Shown here: positions 1 through 9,537 of the stretch, one piece after another
Numbering within the stretch: the stretch's first letter is position 1
Layout of the letters: each line of letters starts with the position of its first letter
Assembly: GCF_002934235.1 (NCBI RefSeq)
Contig: NZ_PTIS01000009.1
Coordinates: 44,964 to 108,963 of the forward strand
Direction of reading: 5' to 3'
Origin: Clostridium algidicarnis DSM 15099
GTDB lineage: Bacteria > Bacillota > Clostridia > Clostridiales > Clostridiaceae
Length of the DNA: 64,000 bases
Program-made: the position numbers and the translations under genes
Notes under the pieces: model-generated
Told to the model about the DNA's origin: nothing
The model's input: only the letters and a program-made list of their open reading frames with translations
Databases searched by the model: none

Positions 1-479
1 TAATTAGCGATAACCCAAAAGCTATAGGACTTACTAAAGCTAACCTTCAAGGTATTCCGTCTTATGTATTAGATAAAAACACTTATGGAGAAAATATAGG
101 GGATGAAATAATAAAAATTATAAAAGATAAGGTAGATCTAATTGTTCTTGGAGGATTTCTTTCTATATTAAAAGGAGAAATATTAGATAGGTATAAAGGC
201 AAGATAATAAACATACACCCTTCTTTAATACCTAAGTTTTGTGGTAAGGGTATGTATGGAATAAAGGTTCATGAAGCTGTTTTGAACTCAGGGGATAAAA
301 TTACTGGGTGTACACTTCATTTTGTTAGCCGTGACGTGGATATGGGTACTATAATTCTTCAAAAATCTTTAAATATAACTGGGGAAGAAAGCCCTAAAAC
401 ATTACAAGAAAAGGTACTTAAAGAAGAACATAGATGCCTTTTAGAAGGTATTAGACTTATAAGTGAGGGTAAAGTTTAA
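1..479 (+). CDS. purN: Phosphoribosylglycinamide formyltransferase (GART), 5' end outside window
   Basis: PurN transfers a formyl group from 10-formyl-tetrahydrofolate to glycinamide ribonucleotide in de novo purine synthesis. The reading frame (codons from base 3) is open from the window edge, so the N-terminal roughly 45 residues are missing and the visible part is about 158 residues. Visible landmarks are the folate/GAR active-site stretch NIHPSLIPKF, with the catalytic Asn and His, and VDMG, which carries the conserved Asp. An internal ATG at 252 is not the start, because conserved sequence lies upstream of it. It is followed after 53 bp by purH and then purD, as in the usual clostridial purine operon. 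Identification is secure; only the start is unknown. Confidence 0.95.
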   Translation, partial: ISDNPKAIGLTKANLQGIPSYVLDKNTYGENIGDEIIKIIKDKVDLIVLGGFLSILKGEILDRYKGKIINIHPSLIPKFCGKGMYGIKVHEAVLNSGDKITGCTLHFVSRDVDMGTIILQKSLNITGEESPKTLQEKVLKEEHRCLLEGIRLISEGKV

Positions 480-532
480 AGTTAAAGTAAGGTTATAACA
501 GTTATCTTGGATTAGAAGGGAGATTTAATTTC

Positions 533-2035
533 ATGAAAAGAGCTTTAATAAGTGTATATGATAAGGGCGGTATAGTGGATTTTGCTAAGTTTTTAAAGAG
601 TATTAATGTGGAGATAATATCTACAGGAGGAACATTAAAATATTTAAAAGAAAATAATATCGAAGCTATAGACGTTGAGGAAGTAACGGGATTTCCTGAA
701 ATGCTAGAAGGAAGAGTTAAAACTTTGCATCCTAGTATTCATGGTGGCATACTAGCAAAAAGGGAAGAACCCTCTCACATAAAAGCATTAAAAGAAAAAG
801 ACATAGAATTAATAGATATAGTTGTAGTTAATTTATATCCATTTTTTGAAAAGTATAAAGAAAATATAACATTTGAAGAAAAGGTGGAATTTATAGATAT
901 TGGTGGACCCACAATGTTAAGAGCTGCAGCTAAGAATTTTAAGGATGTAATAGTAGTTTCAGATAAAAAAGATTATAAGACTATAATAGAGGAATTAGAT
1001 TTAAGTGGAGATGTAAGTTATAATACTCGAAAAACCTTAGCAGGAAAGGTATTTAACTTAACTAGTGCTTATGATGGAGCTATAAGTAAGTTTTTATTAG
1101 AGGATAGCAGTGAGTATCCAGAATATATGAATTTAGTATATAAAAAATCTAAGGATTTAAGATATGGAGAAAATCCTCACCAAAAGGCTGCTTATTATGA
1201 TTCTTTATTAGAAGAAGGTACTATGAATAATATAGAAATACTAAATGGCAAAGAACTATCCTATAATAATATAAAAGATTTAGACATCGCCTTTAAGGTT
1301 GTAATGGAATTTTCTGATATAGCTTGCTGTGCATTAAAACACAATAGTCCTTGTGGAGTTGCCTTAGGACGTGATAACCTAGAAGCTTATACAAAGGCCT
1401 ATGAATGTGATGATATATCTATATTCGGCGGTGTAGTTGCCTTTAATAAGAAGTTAGATAAGGCTACTGCTGAAAAGTTAATAGAGATATTTTTAGAAAT
1501 TGTTGTAGCTCCTGACTTTGAAGATGAAGCACTTGAAGTTTTAAGGAAAAAGAAAAATTTAAGAGTTATTAAATGTAATAATAAGCCTATAAGCACTAAT
1601 GCTTTAGTATCTGTAGATGGTGGTCTTTTAGTTCAAGAAGAGGATAAGGACTTAATTAAAGACCTAGATGTGGTAACTAAAATAGTGCCTACAGAAGAAG
1701 AATTAAAGGATATGAATTTTGCAATGAAGGTAGTTAAGTACGTTAAGTCTAATGCTATTGTAGTAGCAAAAGGTGGTAAAACCTTAGGAATTGGCGGAGG
1801 ACAGGTTAATAGGATTTGGGCAGCACAGGAAGCTTTAGAAAGAGGTAAGGGAGCTTTAGTATTAGCCTCTGATGCATTCTTTCCCTTTGATGATGTAGTA
1901 AAAGAAGCTGCAAGCCATGGCATAAAAGCTATAATTCAACCAGGAGGATCTATTAAAGATAAAGATTCAATTAAGGCTTGTGATGAACTTGGAGTATCCA
2001 TGGTGCTTACTCACATAAGACATTTTAAGCATTAA
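533..2035 (+). CDS. purH: Bifunctional AICAR formyltransferase / IMP cyclohydrolase
   Basis: PurH carries out the last two steps to IMP: formylation of AICAR and ring closure. At 500 residues it has normal length. The N-terminal cyclohydrolase (MGS-like) domain shows TGGT at 31-34 and GRVKTLHP at 60-67. The C-terminal transformylase shows RYGENPHQ at 210-217 and KHNSPCG at 269-275, which contains the catalytic Lys-His pair. The ATG lies behind a GGGAGA ribosome site. It sits between purN and purD with short spacers (53 bp and 14 bp), so all three are probably co-transcribed. Confidence 0.97.
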   Translation: MKRALISVYDKGGIVDFAKFLKSINVEIISTGGTLKYLKENNIEAIDVEEVTGFPEMLEGRVKTLHPSIHGGILAKREEPSHIKALKEKDIELIDIVVVNLYPFFEKYKENITFEEKVEFIDIGGPTMLRAAAKNFKDVIVVSDKKDYKTIIEELDLSGDVSYNTRKTLAGKVFNLTSAYDGAISKFLLEDSSEYPEYMNLVYKKSKDLRYGENPHQKAAYYDSLLEEGTMNNIEILNGKELSYNNIKDLDIAFKVVMEFSDIACCALKHNSPCGVALGRDNLEAYTKAYECDDISIFGGVVAFNKKLDKATAEKLIEIFLEIVVAPDFEDEALEVLRKKKNLRVIKCNNKPISTNALVSVDGGLLVQEEDKDLIKDLDVVTKIVPTEEELKDMNFAMKVVKYVKSNAIVVAKGGKTLGIGGGQVNRIWAAQEALERGKGALVLASDAFFPFDDVVKEAASHGIKAIIQPGGSIKDKDSIKACDELGVSMVLTHIRHFKH

Positions 2036-2049
2036 AAAAGGAGGCTAAT

Positions 2050-3297
2050 ATGAATATATTATTGATTGGTTCTGGAGGAAGAGAACATGCTATGGCCTTT
2101 AAGTTATCACAAAATCCTAAGGTAGAAAAGATATATTGTGCCCCAGGAAATGGCGGTACTGCAATGGAAAATAAATGCGAAAACATAAGGGAAAAGACCA
2201 TAGAAGAGCTATTAAAATTTGCCAAAGAAAATGAAATTTATATTACCATAGTTGGTCCAGAAGAGCTATTAATAAAGGGAATTGTAGATGAGTTTAATAA
2301 AGAAGGACTTAAAATATTTGGACCTTCAAAAAAAGCAGCTTGCTTAGAAGGAAGTAAAGACTTTTCAAAAAGATTTATGAAAAAACATGGAATACTTACA
2401 GCTGAATATGAAAGTTTTACCTTTGCACCAAAGGCATTAGAGTATTTAAAAGATTGTAGGTATCCTTGCGTTATAAAGGCAGATGGCATGGCAGCTGGTA
2501 AAGGTGTAGTTATATGTAATTCTTTTAAAGAGGCAGAAAAAGTAATTTGTGATTTTATGATTGATGATATATTTAATGGCTCTGGTAAAAAGGTTGTAAT
2601 TGAAGAGTTCTTAGAAGGTGTGGAAGCCTCTATACTTTCAATTACCGATGGAGATACATTAATTCCTTTTATATCTGCAAAGGATCATAAACAAATATTT
2701 GATAACAACCAAGGTCCTAACACAGGTGGGATGGGTGTTATAGCGCCAAATCCATTTGTTACAAATAATGTTATGAAAGAATTTAATGAAGGTATTTTAA
2801 AACCTACACTTAAGGGATTAAAGGAAGAAGGAATAGAATTTAAAGGATTCTTATTTTTTGGATTGATGATTACTAAAAAAGGTGTATATTTATTAGAATA
2901 TAATGTGAGACTTGGAGATCCAGAATCACAGGCAGTCCTTCCTTTAATGAAGAGTGATTTTTATGATGTTATTTGTAGTGCATACAGTGGCAAACTTAAA
3001 AGTTTTGAAATTAAGTGGGAAGATAAAAATAGTTGCGCATTGGTTATTGCATCTTTAGGGTATCCAGGTAAATATAATACTGGGTTTAATATAACTTTAG
3101 ATAAAAATATAGATGGAAATGTATTTATATCAGGTGGTAGATTAGAAGGAAAAGATTTAAAGACTTCAGGGGGAAGGGTTATTTCATTAGTGACACTTGG
3201 AAATGATCTAGAGGACAGTATAAAACGTTGTTATAAGGAAGTAAACAAGATAAATTTTAAAGATATGTATTATAGAAAAGATATAGGATTAATATAA
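2050..3297 (+). CDS. purD: Phosphoribosylamine-glycine ligase (GAR synthetase)
   Basis: PurD joins glycine to phosphoribosylamine using ATP, the second step of purine synthesis. The 415-residue protein has the family N-terminus GSGGREHAM (residues 7-15), a central ATP-grasp domain (KADGMAAGKGV near residue 145) and the EYNVRLGDPE metal/nucleotide-binding motif near residue 290. The start ATG follows AAAGGAGG. It is the last gene of the purine run; a hairpin with T-tract follows at 3307. Confidence 0.97.
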   Translation: MNILLIGSGGREHAMAFKLSQNPKVEKIYCAPGNGGTAMENKCENIREKTIEELLKFAKENEIYITIVGPEELLIKGIVDEFNKEGLKIFGPSKKAACLEGSKDFSKRFMKKHGILTAEYESFTFAPKALEYLKDCRYPCVIKADGMAAGKGVVICNSFKEAEKVICDFMIDDIFNGSGKKVVIEEFLEGVEASILSITDGDTLIPFISAKDHKQIFDNNQGPNTGGMGVIAPNPFVTNNVMKEFNEGILKPTLKGLKEEGIEFKGFLFFGLMITKKGVYLLEYNVRLGDPESQAVLPLMKSDFYDVICSAYSGKLKSFEIKWEDKNSCALVIASLGYPGKYNTGFNITLDKNIDGNVFISGGRLEGKDLKTSGGRVISLVTLGNDLEDSIKRCYKEVNKINFKDMYYRKDIGLI

Positions 3298-3306
3298 GTA
3301 ATTAAT

Positions 3307-3352
3307 AAAAACCTATAGTATAGCCTTTTAGGCCTATATTTATAGGTTTTTA
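3307..3352. terminator. Intrinsic terminator after purD
   Basis: AAAACCTATA at 3308-3317 pairs with TATAGGTTTT at 3341-3350; an inner GCC/GGC element extends the stem. A/T runs flank both sides, so it can serve purD and also the convergent mscL. Confidence 0.75.
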
Positions 3353-3375
3353 AAATTTAATTTTATAAATTATGA

Positions 3376-3792
3376 TTATAAAATTTCTTTAGTTGCATCT
3401 TTGCTTAAAAGATCTCTAATTTGTGTAAGTAAAACCTCTTCAGTTGTTGGAAGTTCTTCTTTGATTTCTTCTTGAACCTCTTCTTTTCGCTTGAATTTAT
3501 TAACTAATCTAATTACTAAGAAAATAGAAAAAGCTATAATAAGGAAGTCGAAAATATTTTGAATAAATTGACCGTAATTAAGGGTTAGTATTTTCTCGGG
3601 ATCAGCAGATTGGCGTAAAACAACTTTTAGGTCTGTAAAGTTAACACCACCTATAATAAGTCCTAGTAAAGGCATTATTATATCAGCTACTAATGAATTA
3701 ACTATTTTACCAAAAGCAGCACCGATAACTACACCGATAGCAAGGTCAGTTACATTGCCTTTCATAGCAAACTCTTTAAACTCTTTTAACAT
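3376..3792 (-). CDS. mscL: Large-conductance mechanosensitive channel MscL
   Basis: MscL is a homopentameric inner-membrane safety valve opened by membrane tension during hypo-osmotic shock. The 138-residue product has the typical N-terminus [14 protein letters not shown], a first transmembrane helix rich in Gly/Ala ([12 protein letters not shown]), a periplasmic loop, a second helix ([16 protein letters not shown]) and a charged C-terminal helix. The frame is open 51 bases further upstream, but the ATG at 3792 is chosen because AAGAGGTG lies just ahead of it and the protein then matches the family N-terminus. It is a single-gene unit with its own promoter, convergent with purD. Confidence 0.95.
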   Translation of the reverse strand: MLKEFKEFAMKGNVTDLAIGVVIGAAFGKIVNSLVADIIMPLLGLIIGGVNFTDLKVVLRQSADPEKILTLNYGQFIQNIFDFLIIAFSIFLVIRLVNKFKRKEEVQEEIKEELPTTEEVLLTQIRDLLSKDATKEIL

Positions 3793-3825
3793 GAAATCAC
3801 CTCTTATTAAATTTTTATTAATAAA

Positions 3826-3854
3826 AGTATAACATTTAAACACGGTTCTATCAA
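3826..3854 (-). promoter_or_regulatory. Probable sigma-A promoter of mscL
   Basis: Read on the minus strand: TTGATA (3849-3854), a 17-bp spacer, then TATACT (3826-3831), about 30 bases upstream of the mscL start. Confidence 0.6.
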
Positions 3855-3956
3855 TAATTATTATTGGTAAGTTAAATTAACACTTTTATAAAAGGTTTTA
3901 GATTAAAATAATAATAAAGGTTGCAGGCATGTTAAACTGCTAATATAAATATCTTC

Positions 3957-3985
3957 TTGAAAGTTTTCTTAAATAACTATATAAT
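3957..3985 (+). promoter_or_regulatory. Sigma-A promoter of the hem-cbi operon
   Basis: TTGAAA (3957-3962), a 17-bp spacer and a perfect TATAAT (3980-3985). It lies about 30 bases upstream of the first conserved part of the cobalamin riboswitch, as expected for the operon promoter. Confidence 0.75.
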
Positions 3986-4012
3986 GATAGATGTAAAATT
4001 AAATAATAAGAT

Positions 4013-4197
4013 TATGGTACTTTTAATAAGTTTAATAGGGAAAGTGTAAAACACTACAGCCCCCGCTACTGTATACGAAGACGAATCCGAGCCACTGGCA
4101 ATGAAGCTGGGAAGGTTGGAAGAGAATGAAACGTAAGTCAGGAGACCTGCCTTAATCTTTAGCTAGTCCTTCGGAGGGAAGGAGGTGGCGTTTGTAA
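4013..4197 (+). ncRNA. Cobalamin (B12) riboswitch upstream of hemA
   Basis: The leader contains the B12-box core AGCCCCCGCTACTG (4058-4071), the downstream GTCAGGAGACCTGCC element (4137-4151) and a closing GGAGGGAAGG segment. Together these are diagnostic of the adenosylcobalamin riboswitch class. A terminator hairpin follows at 4222, before hemA, so control is probably by transcription attenuation: ligand-bound RNA stops transcription of the whole corrin operon. The outer P1 boundaries are approximate. Confidence 0.93.
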
Positions 4198-4221
4198 TTT
4201 ATTGATTTTTATATAAAAGTT

Positions 4222-4252
4222 ATAAACTCACAGTTCCTGTGGGTTTTTTTTA
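4222..4252 (+). terminator. Riboswitch-controlled intrinsic terminator
   Basis: AACTCACAG, loop TTC, CTGTGGGTT, then a run of eight T. It lies between the cobalamin aptamer and hemA, so it is the likely expression platform. Confidence 0.8.
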
Positions 4253-4307
4253 TGTTGATTTATTATAAAATGATATATTTTTAAATAGACATTCGGAGAT
4301 GATTTTA

Positions 4308-5504
4308 ATGATTCAAATGATAGGTATAAAAAGCTGTTGCCCCATTGAAATAAGGGAAAAGCTTTCTATAATGGTATACAAGGAAAAAGATGCTTTGAAA
4401 AGTATGATGAAAGTATCAAAAGGGGCAGTAATAATAAATACTTGCAATAGAACAGAGATATATTTAAATTCAAATAATGAAGATGATATTGAAATAGAAA
4501 GTATTTTTAAGTTACTAGAGTGGGATCAAAAATATATAGAACATGTTTTTAAGATTACTGGATATAATGCCGTTAAGCATTTAATGGAGGTCTGTAGTGG
4601 CTTTCATTCTAAAATCCTTGGAGAAGATCAAATATTAGGTCAAGTAAAAAGATCTTATAGGGTATCTCTAGAATGTAATACTATTGGAAATTCTCTTCAA
4701 AGATTATTTCAGATGTCTATAGCCTGTGGTAAAAGGTTTAGAAGTGAAGCTAAGTTATATAAAATACCTGTATCCTCAGCATCTATAGTAGCAAAAGAAA
4801 TAATTAAAGAAAATAAAAAGAATATAATGTTAATAGGATTCGGAGAAGTAGGAAAACGCATCTATAAATACATAAATAGCTTTGAGTTTTCTAAGTTATT
4901 TATTGTGGTAAGAGAACCAAATAAAATATTCTTAAATGATCCTAGAGTTAAGGTTATATCTTATAATGAAAAAAATGAATTTATAAAAGATATAGATATA
5001 ATAGTAAGTTGTACTTCAGCACCTCATATAGTTATATATAAGGATGAAGTTAAAGATAAACCAATTACTATATTTGATTTGTCCATACCAAGAGATGTAG
5101 ATCCAAAAATAGAAGGGTTAGATTATATTAAACTTTATAACATTGATGATATAAGTAAAATGGATAAGTCTAATAAGGATAAAAGAAAAATCCAAATGGA
5201 AAAGTGTAGATATATAATAGAAGATCATATTAAAGAATTTATGAACTGGAAAAAATTAAGAGAATTAGCTCCACTTTTTGAAGAAATAACTAAGTCAAGT
5301 AACAATGTATATGAGGAAAGACTTAAAAGCTATAATAGAAAAAAATATACAAAAAATAATGAGGAATTAGTAGAGGTACTACTAAAAAGCACTTCAGAGT
5401 ATTACGTGCATAGAGCTATGGAAATATTGAAAGAAGAAAAATTAAAGGGAAGTGATAGTAAGTGTCAGGAGATAATAGAAAAGATTTTTCTTTTAAAGAA
5501 TTAA
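4308..5504 (+). CDS. hemA: Glutamyl-tRNA reductase
   Basis: HemA reduces Glu-tRNA(Glu) with NADPH to glutamate-1-semialdehyde, the first step of C5-route tetrapyrrole synthesis. The 398-residue protein has NTCNRTE with the catalytic Cys at residue 46, the GFHSKILGEDQILGQVK signature (98-114; His100), a Rossmann GFGEVG at 177-182, and a C-terminal helical dimerisation region. The first in-frame ATG (4299) abuts the CGGAG site; the ATG at 4308 has proper spacing and is preferred. It is the first gene behind the B12 riboswitch, which suggests that 5-aminolevulinate supply is set by cobalamin status. Its end overlaps the next gene by 43 bases. Confidence 0.95.
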   Translation: MIQMIGIKSCCPIEIREKLSIMVYKEKDALKSMMKVSKGAVIINTCNRTEIYLNSNNEDDIEIESIFKLLEWDQKYIEHVFKITGYNAVKHLMEVCSGFHSKILGEDQILGQVKRSYRVSLECNTIGNSLQRLFQMSIACGKRFRSEAKLYKIPVSSASIVAKEIIKENKKNIMLIGFGEVGKRIYKYINSFEFSKLFIVVREPNKIFLNDPRVKVISYNEKNEFIKDIDIIVSCTSAPHIVIYKDEVKDKPITIFDLSIPRDVDPKIEGLDYIKLYNIDDISKMDKSNKDKRKIQMEKCRYIIEDHIKEFMNWKKLRELAPLFEEITKSSNNVYEERLKSYNRKKYTKNNEELVEVLLKSTSEYYVHRAMEILKEEKLKGSDSKCQEIIEKIFLLKN

Positions 5505-6214
5505 GTTCTAATTTAACGAACTCAAAAGATGAGTCAAATTCTTCCCTTGAAACGTTAGACTTTTCTTTTATATCATTGATTTCAAATAAGATCCGTGTGC
5601 TTATAGTTGGTGGAGGAGAAGCTGGATACATTAAAACTAAATCCTTTATAGCTAAGGGTTGTAATGTATGGGTATTAGCTACAAGATTTGATGAAAGATT
5701 TGATGAATTCCATGGAAATGGCATAAATATTATAAAAGATACATATAAAGAAAGCTATATTTTAGATAAACATTTAATTGTTATAGCTATTGAGGAATGT
5801 GATATTACAAAAATAATACAAAAGCAATGTGAAAATTTAAGTAAGCTATATGTTACTTGTCATAATTTTAGAGATGGAAACTTTGTTGTGCCTATGCAAC
5901 TAAGTTCAAAGGAAGTTGCCTTTGCATTGAATGTAAAAAAAGGAAACCCTAGTATATCTAGATACATGGCAGGCTCAATAGTAAAATCTTTAAATGAGCT
6001 TGATGGGTTTGTAGATTTTGCAAATTATATAAGGAAAATAGTTAAGGAAGAAACCTTTAAAAAAGAAATCTTAAAATTTATTTCAAATGAAGATTTTGAA
6101 TTTTATTTTGATAAAGGTTATTCAAGGCAAATATTGGTAATGTTTTATCCTAGGTTAATTAATTTATTAGGAGTGGAATTGATTGAATATGAAAATTGCT
6201 ACAAGGAAAAGTAA
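5462..6214 (+). CDS. Precorrin-2 dehydrogenase (siroheme-synthase N-domain type), divergent
   Basis: Likely NAD-dependent oxidation of precorrin-2 to sirohydrochlorin, feeding CbiK. Homology rests on a Rossmann start [15 protein letters not shown] (47-61), the overall 250-residue length and the central [16 protein letters not shown] stretch, which corresponds to the NP-hinge region of CysG-N/Met8. It is unusual: the family motif GGGxVAxRK is altered, the TDD/TND catalytic acidic stretch reads IEEC (110-113), and a polar extension of about 40 residues precedes the fold. It begins with GTG inside the end of hemA and ends inside hemC, so translation is probably coupled. The position between hemA and hemC fits the role; activity is less certain because of the altered motifs. 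Confidence 0.75.
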   Translation: MSGDNRKDFSFKELSSNLTNSKDESNSSLETLDFSFISLISNKIRVLIVGGGEAGYIKTKSFIAKGCNVWVLATRFDERFDEFHGNGINIIKDTYKESYILDKHLIVIAIEECDITKIIQKQCENLSKLYVTCHNFRDGNFVVPMQLSSKEVAFALNVKKGNPSISRYMAGSIVKSLNELDGFVDFANYIRKIVKEETFKKEILKFISNEDFEFYFDKGYSRQILVMFYPRLINLLGVELIEYENCYKEK

Positions 6215-7055
6215 CTTAGCTCAAGTTCAAACAGAAATAATAATGGAGCTTATTTACAAAAGGTCTAATATAAAAAGCGAAAAATTATTAATAGAAACTA
6301 AAGGAGATAAAAACCTTGATGTTAGTTTAGATAAAATAGGTGGTAAGGGTGTATTTGTAAAAGATATAGAAATTGCTTTACTAGAAGGACGGGCAGATGC
6401 CGCTGTTCACAGTATGAAAGATGTGCCCTTTGCTTTAGAACCTTGTTTTGAAATAGCTGCAATACCAGAGAGAGAAGACGTAAGGGATGCTTATATCTCT
6501 CGCAATAGGGAAAGCTTTTTTTCGGGAAATAAGACTTTGAAAATAGGTACTAGCAGCATAAGAAGAGCTGCTCAACTCAGGATACTAAATCCTAATTTAG
6601 ACATAGTACCAATAAGAGGTAATGTACAGACAAGACTTAAAAAGATGGAAGATGAAAAGTTAGATGGAATAATATTAGCAGCAGCAGGACTTAAAAGATT
6701 AGATATGGAAAATATAATAACTGATTATTTCGATCCCTTTGAGTTTGTACCAGCTATAGGTCAGGGTGCCTTAGGTATTGAAATTTTAAAGGAATCACAA
6801 AGTGCTAATATATTTAGAAATCTTAACTTCGATGATGATAAAATTTGTGTGGATGCGGAAAGAGAATTCATGAAAACTCTTAATGGAAACTGCCATAGTT
6901 GTATAGGGGCCTATGCACACCTAGAAGGACAGATAATGTATATTGTAGGACTTTATGATGTAGGGGGAAGGATAGTAAAAAAAGATATTGTAGGAAATAA
7001 AGAAGACTATTTAAAACTTGGAAGGTACTTAGGAGAAAAAATTATTAAAGCATAG
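6183..7055 (+). CDS. hemC: Porphobilinogen deaminase (hydroxymethylbilane synthase)
   Basis: HemC polymerises four porphobilinogens into hydroxymethylbilane on a covalent dipyrromethane cofactor. The 290-residue product shows [14 protein letters not shown] at the N-terminus, HSMKDVP with catalytic Asp80, SSIRRAAQL and RGNVQTRL substrate-binding arginines, and the cofactor Cys237 in NGNCHSC. TTG at 6183 is chosen because GGAG lies nine bases ahead and the resulting MNM start matches clostridial homologues; ATG at 6189 is the alternative. The start overlaps the previous gene by 32 bases. Confidence 0.95.
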   Translation: MNMKIATRKSNLAQVQTEIIMELIYKRSNIKSEKLLIETKGDKNLDVSLDKIGGKGVFVKDIEIALLEGRADAAVHSMKDVPFALEPCFEIAAIPEREDVRDAYISRNRESFFSGNKTLKIGTSSIRRAAQLRILNPNLDIVPIRGNVQTRLKKMEDEKLDGIILAAAGLKRLDMENIITDYFDPFEFVPAIGQGALGIEILKESQSANIFRNLNFDDDKICVDAEREFMKTLNGNCHSCIGAYAHLEGQIMYIVGLYDVGGRIVKKDIVGNKEDYLKLGRYLGEKIIKA

Positions 7056-7067
7056 AAAAGAGGGAAT

Positions 7068-8546
7068 ATGATGGAATATGGAAAAGTTTTTCTTATTGGA
7101 ACAGGACCTGGAGATGAAGATTTACTTACTATAAAGGCTGTTAATGCTTTGAAAAGTTGTACGGCAGTATTATATGATAGACTTATTGGAGGTAATATTT
7201 TAAAGTATCTAAATGAAGATTGTGAAATATATTATTGTGGAAAAGAACCAGGAAGTCACTATAAAACCCAAGAAGAAATAAATGAGATGCTTATAAAGCT
7301 TTCTAAAAAGGGGCATATTGTAGGTAGAGTTAAAGGTGGAGATCCCTATGTTTTTGGTAGAGGCGGTGAAGAAGCTTTAGCTTTAATAGAAGAAAATATA
7401 AGTTTTGAAGTAGTGCCTGGAATAACCTCTGCTATTGCAGTACCTAGTTATGCTGGTATACCAGTAACTCATAGAGGTATAAGTCAAAGCTTTCATGTAT
7501 TTACAGCTATGGCTAAAGATAAGTTAAATATAGATTGGAATACAGTGTCTAAGCTTAAAGGAACAATAATATTTTTAATGGGACTTAATAAACTTGAGAT
7601 AATAATTGGAAATTTACAAAAAGAAGGTATGAATGAAGCTACCCCTTGCGCAGTTATTATGAGAGGTACAACTTCAAAGCAAAGGTCTGTTATAGGTGAT
7701 TTTAGTAACATTTTAGAAAGAGTAACAGAAGCTAAATTGGTATCACCTTGCATTATAATGGTAGGTTCCGTAGTAGAACTTAGTAGTAAATTAAACTGGA
7801 AGGAAAAGAAACCTCTTTTTGGTAGAAATATATGCATTACTAGAACAAAAGAGCAGTCTAAGTCTATAGGGGAAAAGTTAAAGGATTTAGGAGCAGATAT
7901 AACTGAGATAAATTCTATAAAAATAAAAGAAGATATATGTAATCTAGATGAATATAAAGAGAAATTACCAAAGTACGATTATGTGGTATTTACAAGCGTA
8001 AATGCAGTAAATTTATTTTTTAAGTATCTAAAGGAAAAGGTTATAGATATAAGAAATATAAATGGAAGATTTGCATGTATTGGTAGTGGAACTTATAAGG
8101 CTTTGTTAGAGAACCACGTGGTAGCTGATATAATAGCAGATCAATTTGTTGCAGAGGATTTATTTAGAAAATTATCAAAAACAATTAAAATAGGGGATAA
8201 TGTGCTTATACCTTGCTCTTTAAAATCTAGAGATTATATTACAGATAATTTAAAAGAACTTGGAGCAAACGTAGATAGAGTAAACATATATGATGCAGCA
8301 CTTGGAGATAATAAAAATGTAAATTCCTTTGAAGATGTAGATACAGTTATTTTTACAAGTCCATCTACCTTTAACAATATGGTAACTTTAGTTGGTCTTA
8401 ATAATATAAGCAAAAAACACATAATAGCAATTGGCCCTATTACAGAAAAATCAATATTAGATAAGGGATTAAAGTGTGTAAGTTGCGATGAATATTCAGA
8501 AGATGGAATAATAAATAAGCTTTTAGAGTTATATGACAATAAATAA
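7068..8546 (+). CDS. cobA-hemD: Uroporphyrinogen-III C-methyltransferase / uroporphyrinogen-III synthase fusion
   Basis: Two enzymes in one 492-residue chain. Residues 1 to about 245 form the SAM-dependent methyltransferase that makes precorrin-2: GTGPGDEDLLT near the N-terminus, VKGGDPYVFGRGGEE and VVPGITSAIAVP. Residues about 250-492 form HemD, which closes hydroxymethylbilane to uroporphyrinogen III; it is recognised by the VFTSVNAVNLFF and VDTVIFTSPSTFNN half-domain motifs. The fusion is common in clostridia and channels the product to the corrin/siroheme branch. ATG at 7068 or 7071 is possible behind AGAGGGA. Confidence 0.95.
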   Translation: MMEYGKVFLIGTGPGDEDLLTIKAVNALKSCTAVLYDRLIGGNILKYLNEDCEIYYCGKEPGSHYKTQEEINEMLIKLSKKGHIVGRVKGGDPYVFGRGGEEALALIEENISFEVVPGITSAIAVPSYAGIPVTHRGISQSFHVFTAMAKDKLNIDWNTVSKLKGTIIFLMGLNKLEIIIGNLQKEGMNEATPCAVIMRGTTSKQRSVIGDFSNILERVTEAKLVSPCIIMVGSVVELSSKLNWKEKKPLFGRNICITRTKEQSKSIGEKLKDLGADITEINSIKIKEDICNLDEYKEKLPKYDYVVFTSVNAVNLFFKYLKEKVIDIRNINGRFACIGSGTYKALLENHVVADIIADQFVAEDLFRKLSKTIKIGDNVLIPCSLKSRDYITDNLKELGANVDRVNIYDAALGDNKNVNSFEDVDTVIFTSPSTFNNMVTLVGLNNISKKHIIAIGPITEKSILDKGLKCVSCDEYSEDGIINKLLELYDNK

Positions 8547-8564
8547 TAGAATGGAGATTTTTAA

Positions 8565-9536
8565 ATGATTAAAAGAAATAGACGACTAAGAGAGAGAATA
8601 GAAATAAGAGATTTGGTAAGGGAGACTACACTGTCGGTTAAAGATTTAATTTTTCCTGTATTTGTAGTAGAAGGTGAAAATATAAAAGAGGAAATAACTT
8701 CTATTCCAGGTACCTATCATTATTCAATTGATAAATTAGAAGAGTTATTAGAAGAGATAAAAGAATCATCTATAAGAGGTATTATACTTTTTGGGCTTCC
8801 AGATCACAAAGATAGTTGTGCTTCTTCTGCTTATGATGATAATGGAATTGTTCAAAGAGCTATTAGAAAAGTTAAAGAGCTTAATAAAGACTTATGGGTT
8901 ATAGCAGATGTATGTATGTGTCAATATACAGACCATGGTCATTGTGGAATTATAGAAGGAACTAAAATAGTAAATGATAAGTCAGTAGAAATCATAGCAA
9001 AAATTTCTTTATCTTATGCAAGAGCTGGAGTAGATATGGTTGCGCCTTCCGATATGATGGATGGAAGAGTTCGTGTTATAAGAGAGACTTTAGATAAAGA
9101 GGATTATACATTTGTATCAATAATGAGTTATAGTGCTAAATATTCATCAGCTTTTTATGGCCCTTTTAGAGAAGCTGCTAATTCAGCTCCTCAATTTGGA
9201 GACAGAAAGTCCTATCAAATGGATCCTGGAAACGTAAAGGAAGCTATGAGAGAAATTGAAGGCGACATTGAAGAAGGTGCTGATATAATAATGGTTAAGC
9301 CTGCCCTATCATACTTAGATGTTATAAGACTTGCAAAGGATAGATTTGATTATCCTATAGCAGCTTACTCCGTAAGTGGAGAATATGCACTTATAAAGGC
9401 AGCAGCTGAAAAGGGGCTAGTCAATGAAAGGGCCATTGCTTTAGAAATGCTATTATCTATAAAAAGGGCTGGGGCAGATATGATAATAACATATTATGCA
9501 CTTGAAGCAGCTAAATGGATAAAGGAGGATCTTTAA
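8565..9536 (+). CDS. hemB: Porphobilinogen synthase (delta-aminolevulinate dehydratase)
   Basis: HemB condenses two 5-aminolevulinates into porphobilinogen. The 323-residue protein has the zinc-binding cysteines 117, 119 and 127 in [14 protein letters not shown] and the two active-site lysines, K192 ([15 protein letters not shown]) and the Schiff-base K245 ([10 protein letters not shown]). It lies 18 bp after cobA-hemD and one base before hemL, in the same operon. Confidence 0.97.
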   Translation: MIKRNRRLRERIEIRDLVRETTLSVKDLIFPVFVVEGENIKEEITSIPGTYHYSIDKLEELLEEIKESSIRGIILFGLPDHKDSCASSAYDDNGIVQRAIRKVKELNKDLWVIADVCMCQYTDHGHCGIIEGTKIVNDKSVEIIAKISLSYARAGVDMVAPSDMMDGRVRVIRETLDKEDYTFVSIMSYSAKYSSAFYGPFREAANSAPQFGDRKSYQMDPGNVKEAMREIEGDIEEGADIIMVKPALSYLDVIRLAKDRFDYPIAAYSVSGEYALIKAAAEKGLVNERAIALEMLLSIKRAGADMIITYYALEAAKWIKEDL

Positions 9537-9537
9537 A

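Noticed and set aside
1399..1923. Minus-strand open frames inside purH
   Set aside because: Antisense to a well-conserved gene, with no ribosome site and Ser-rich, unfamiliar translations.
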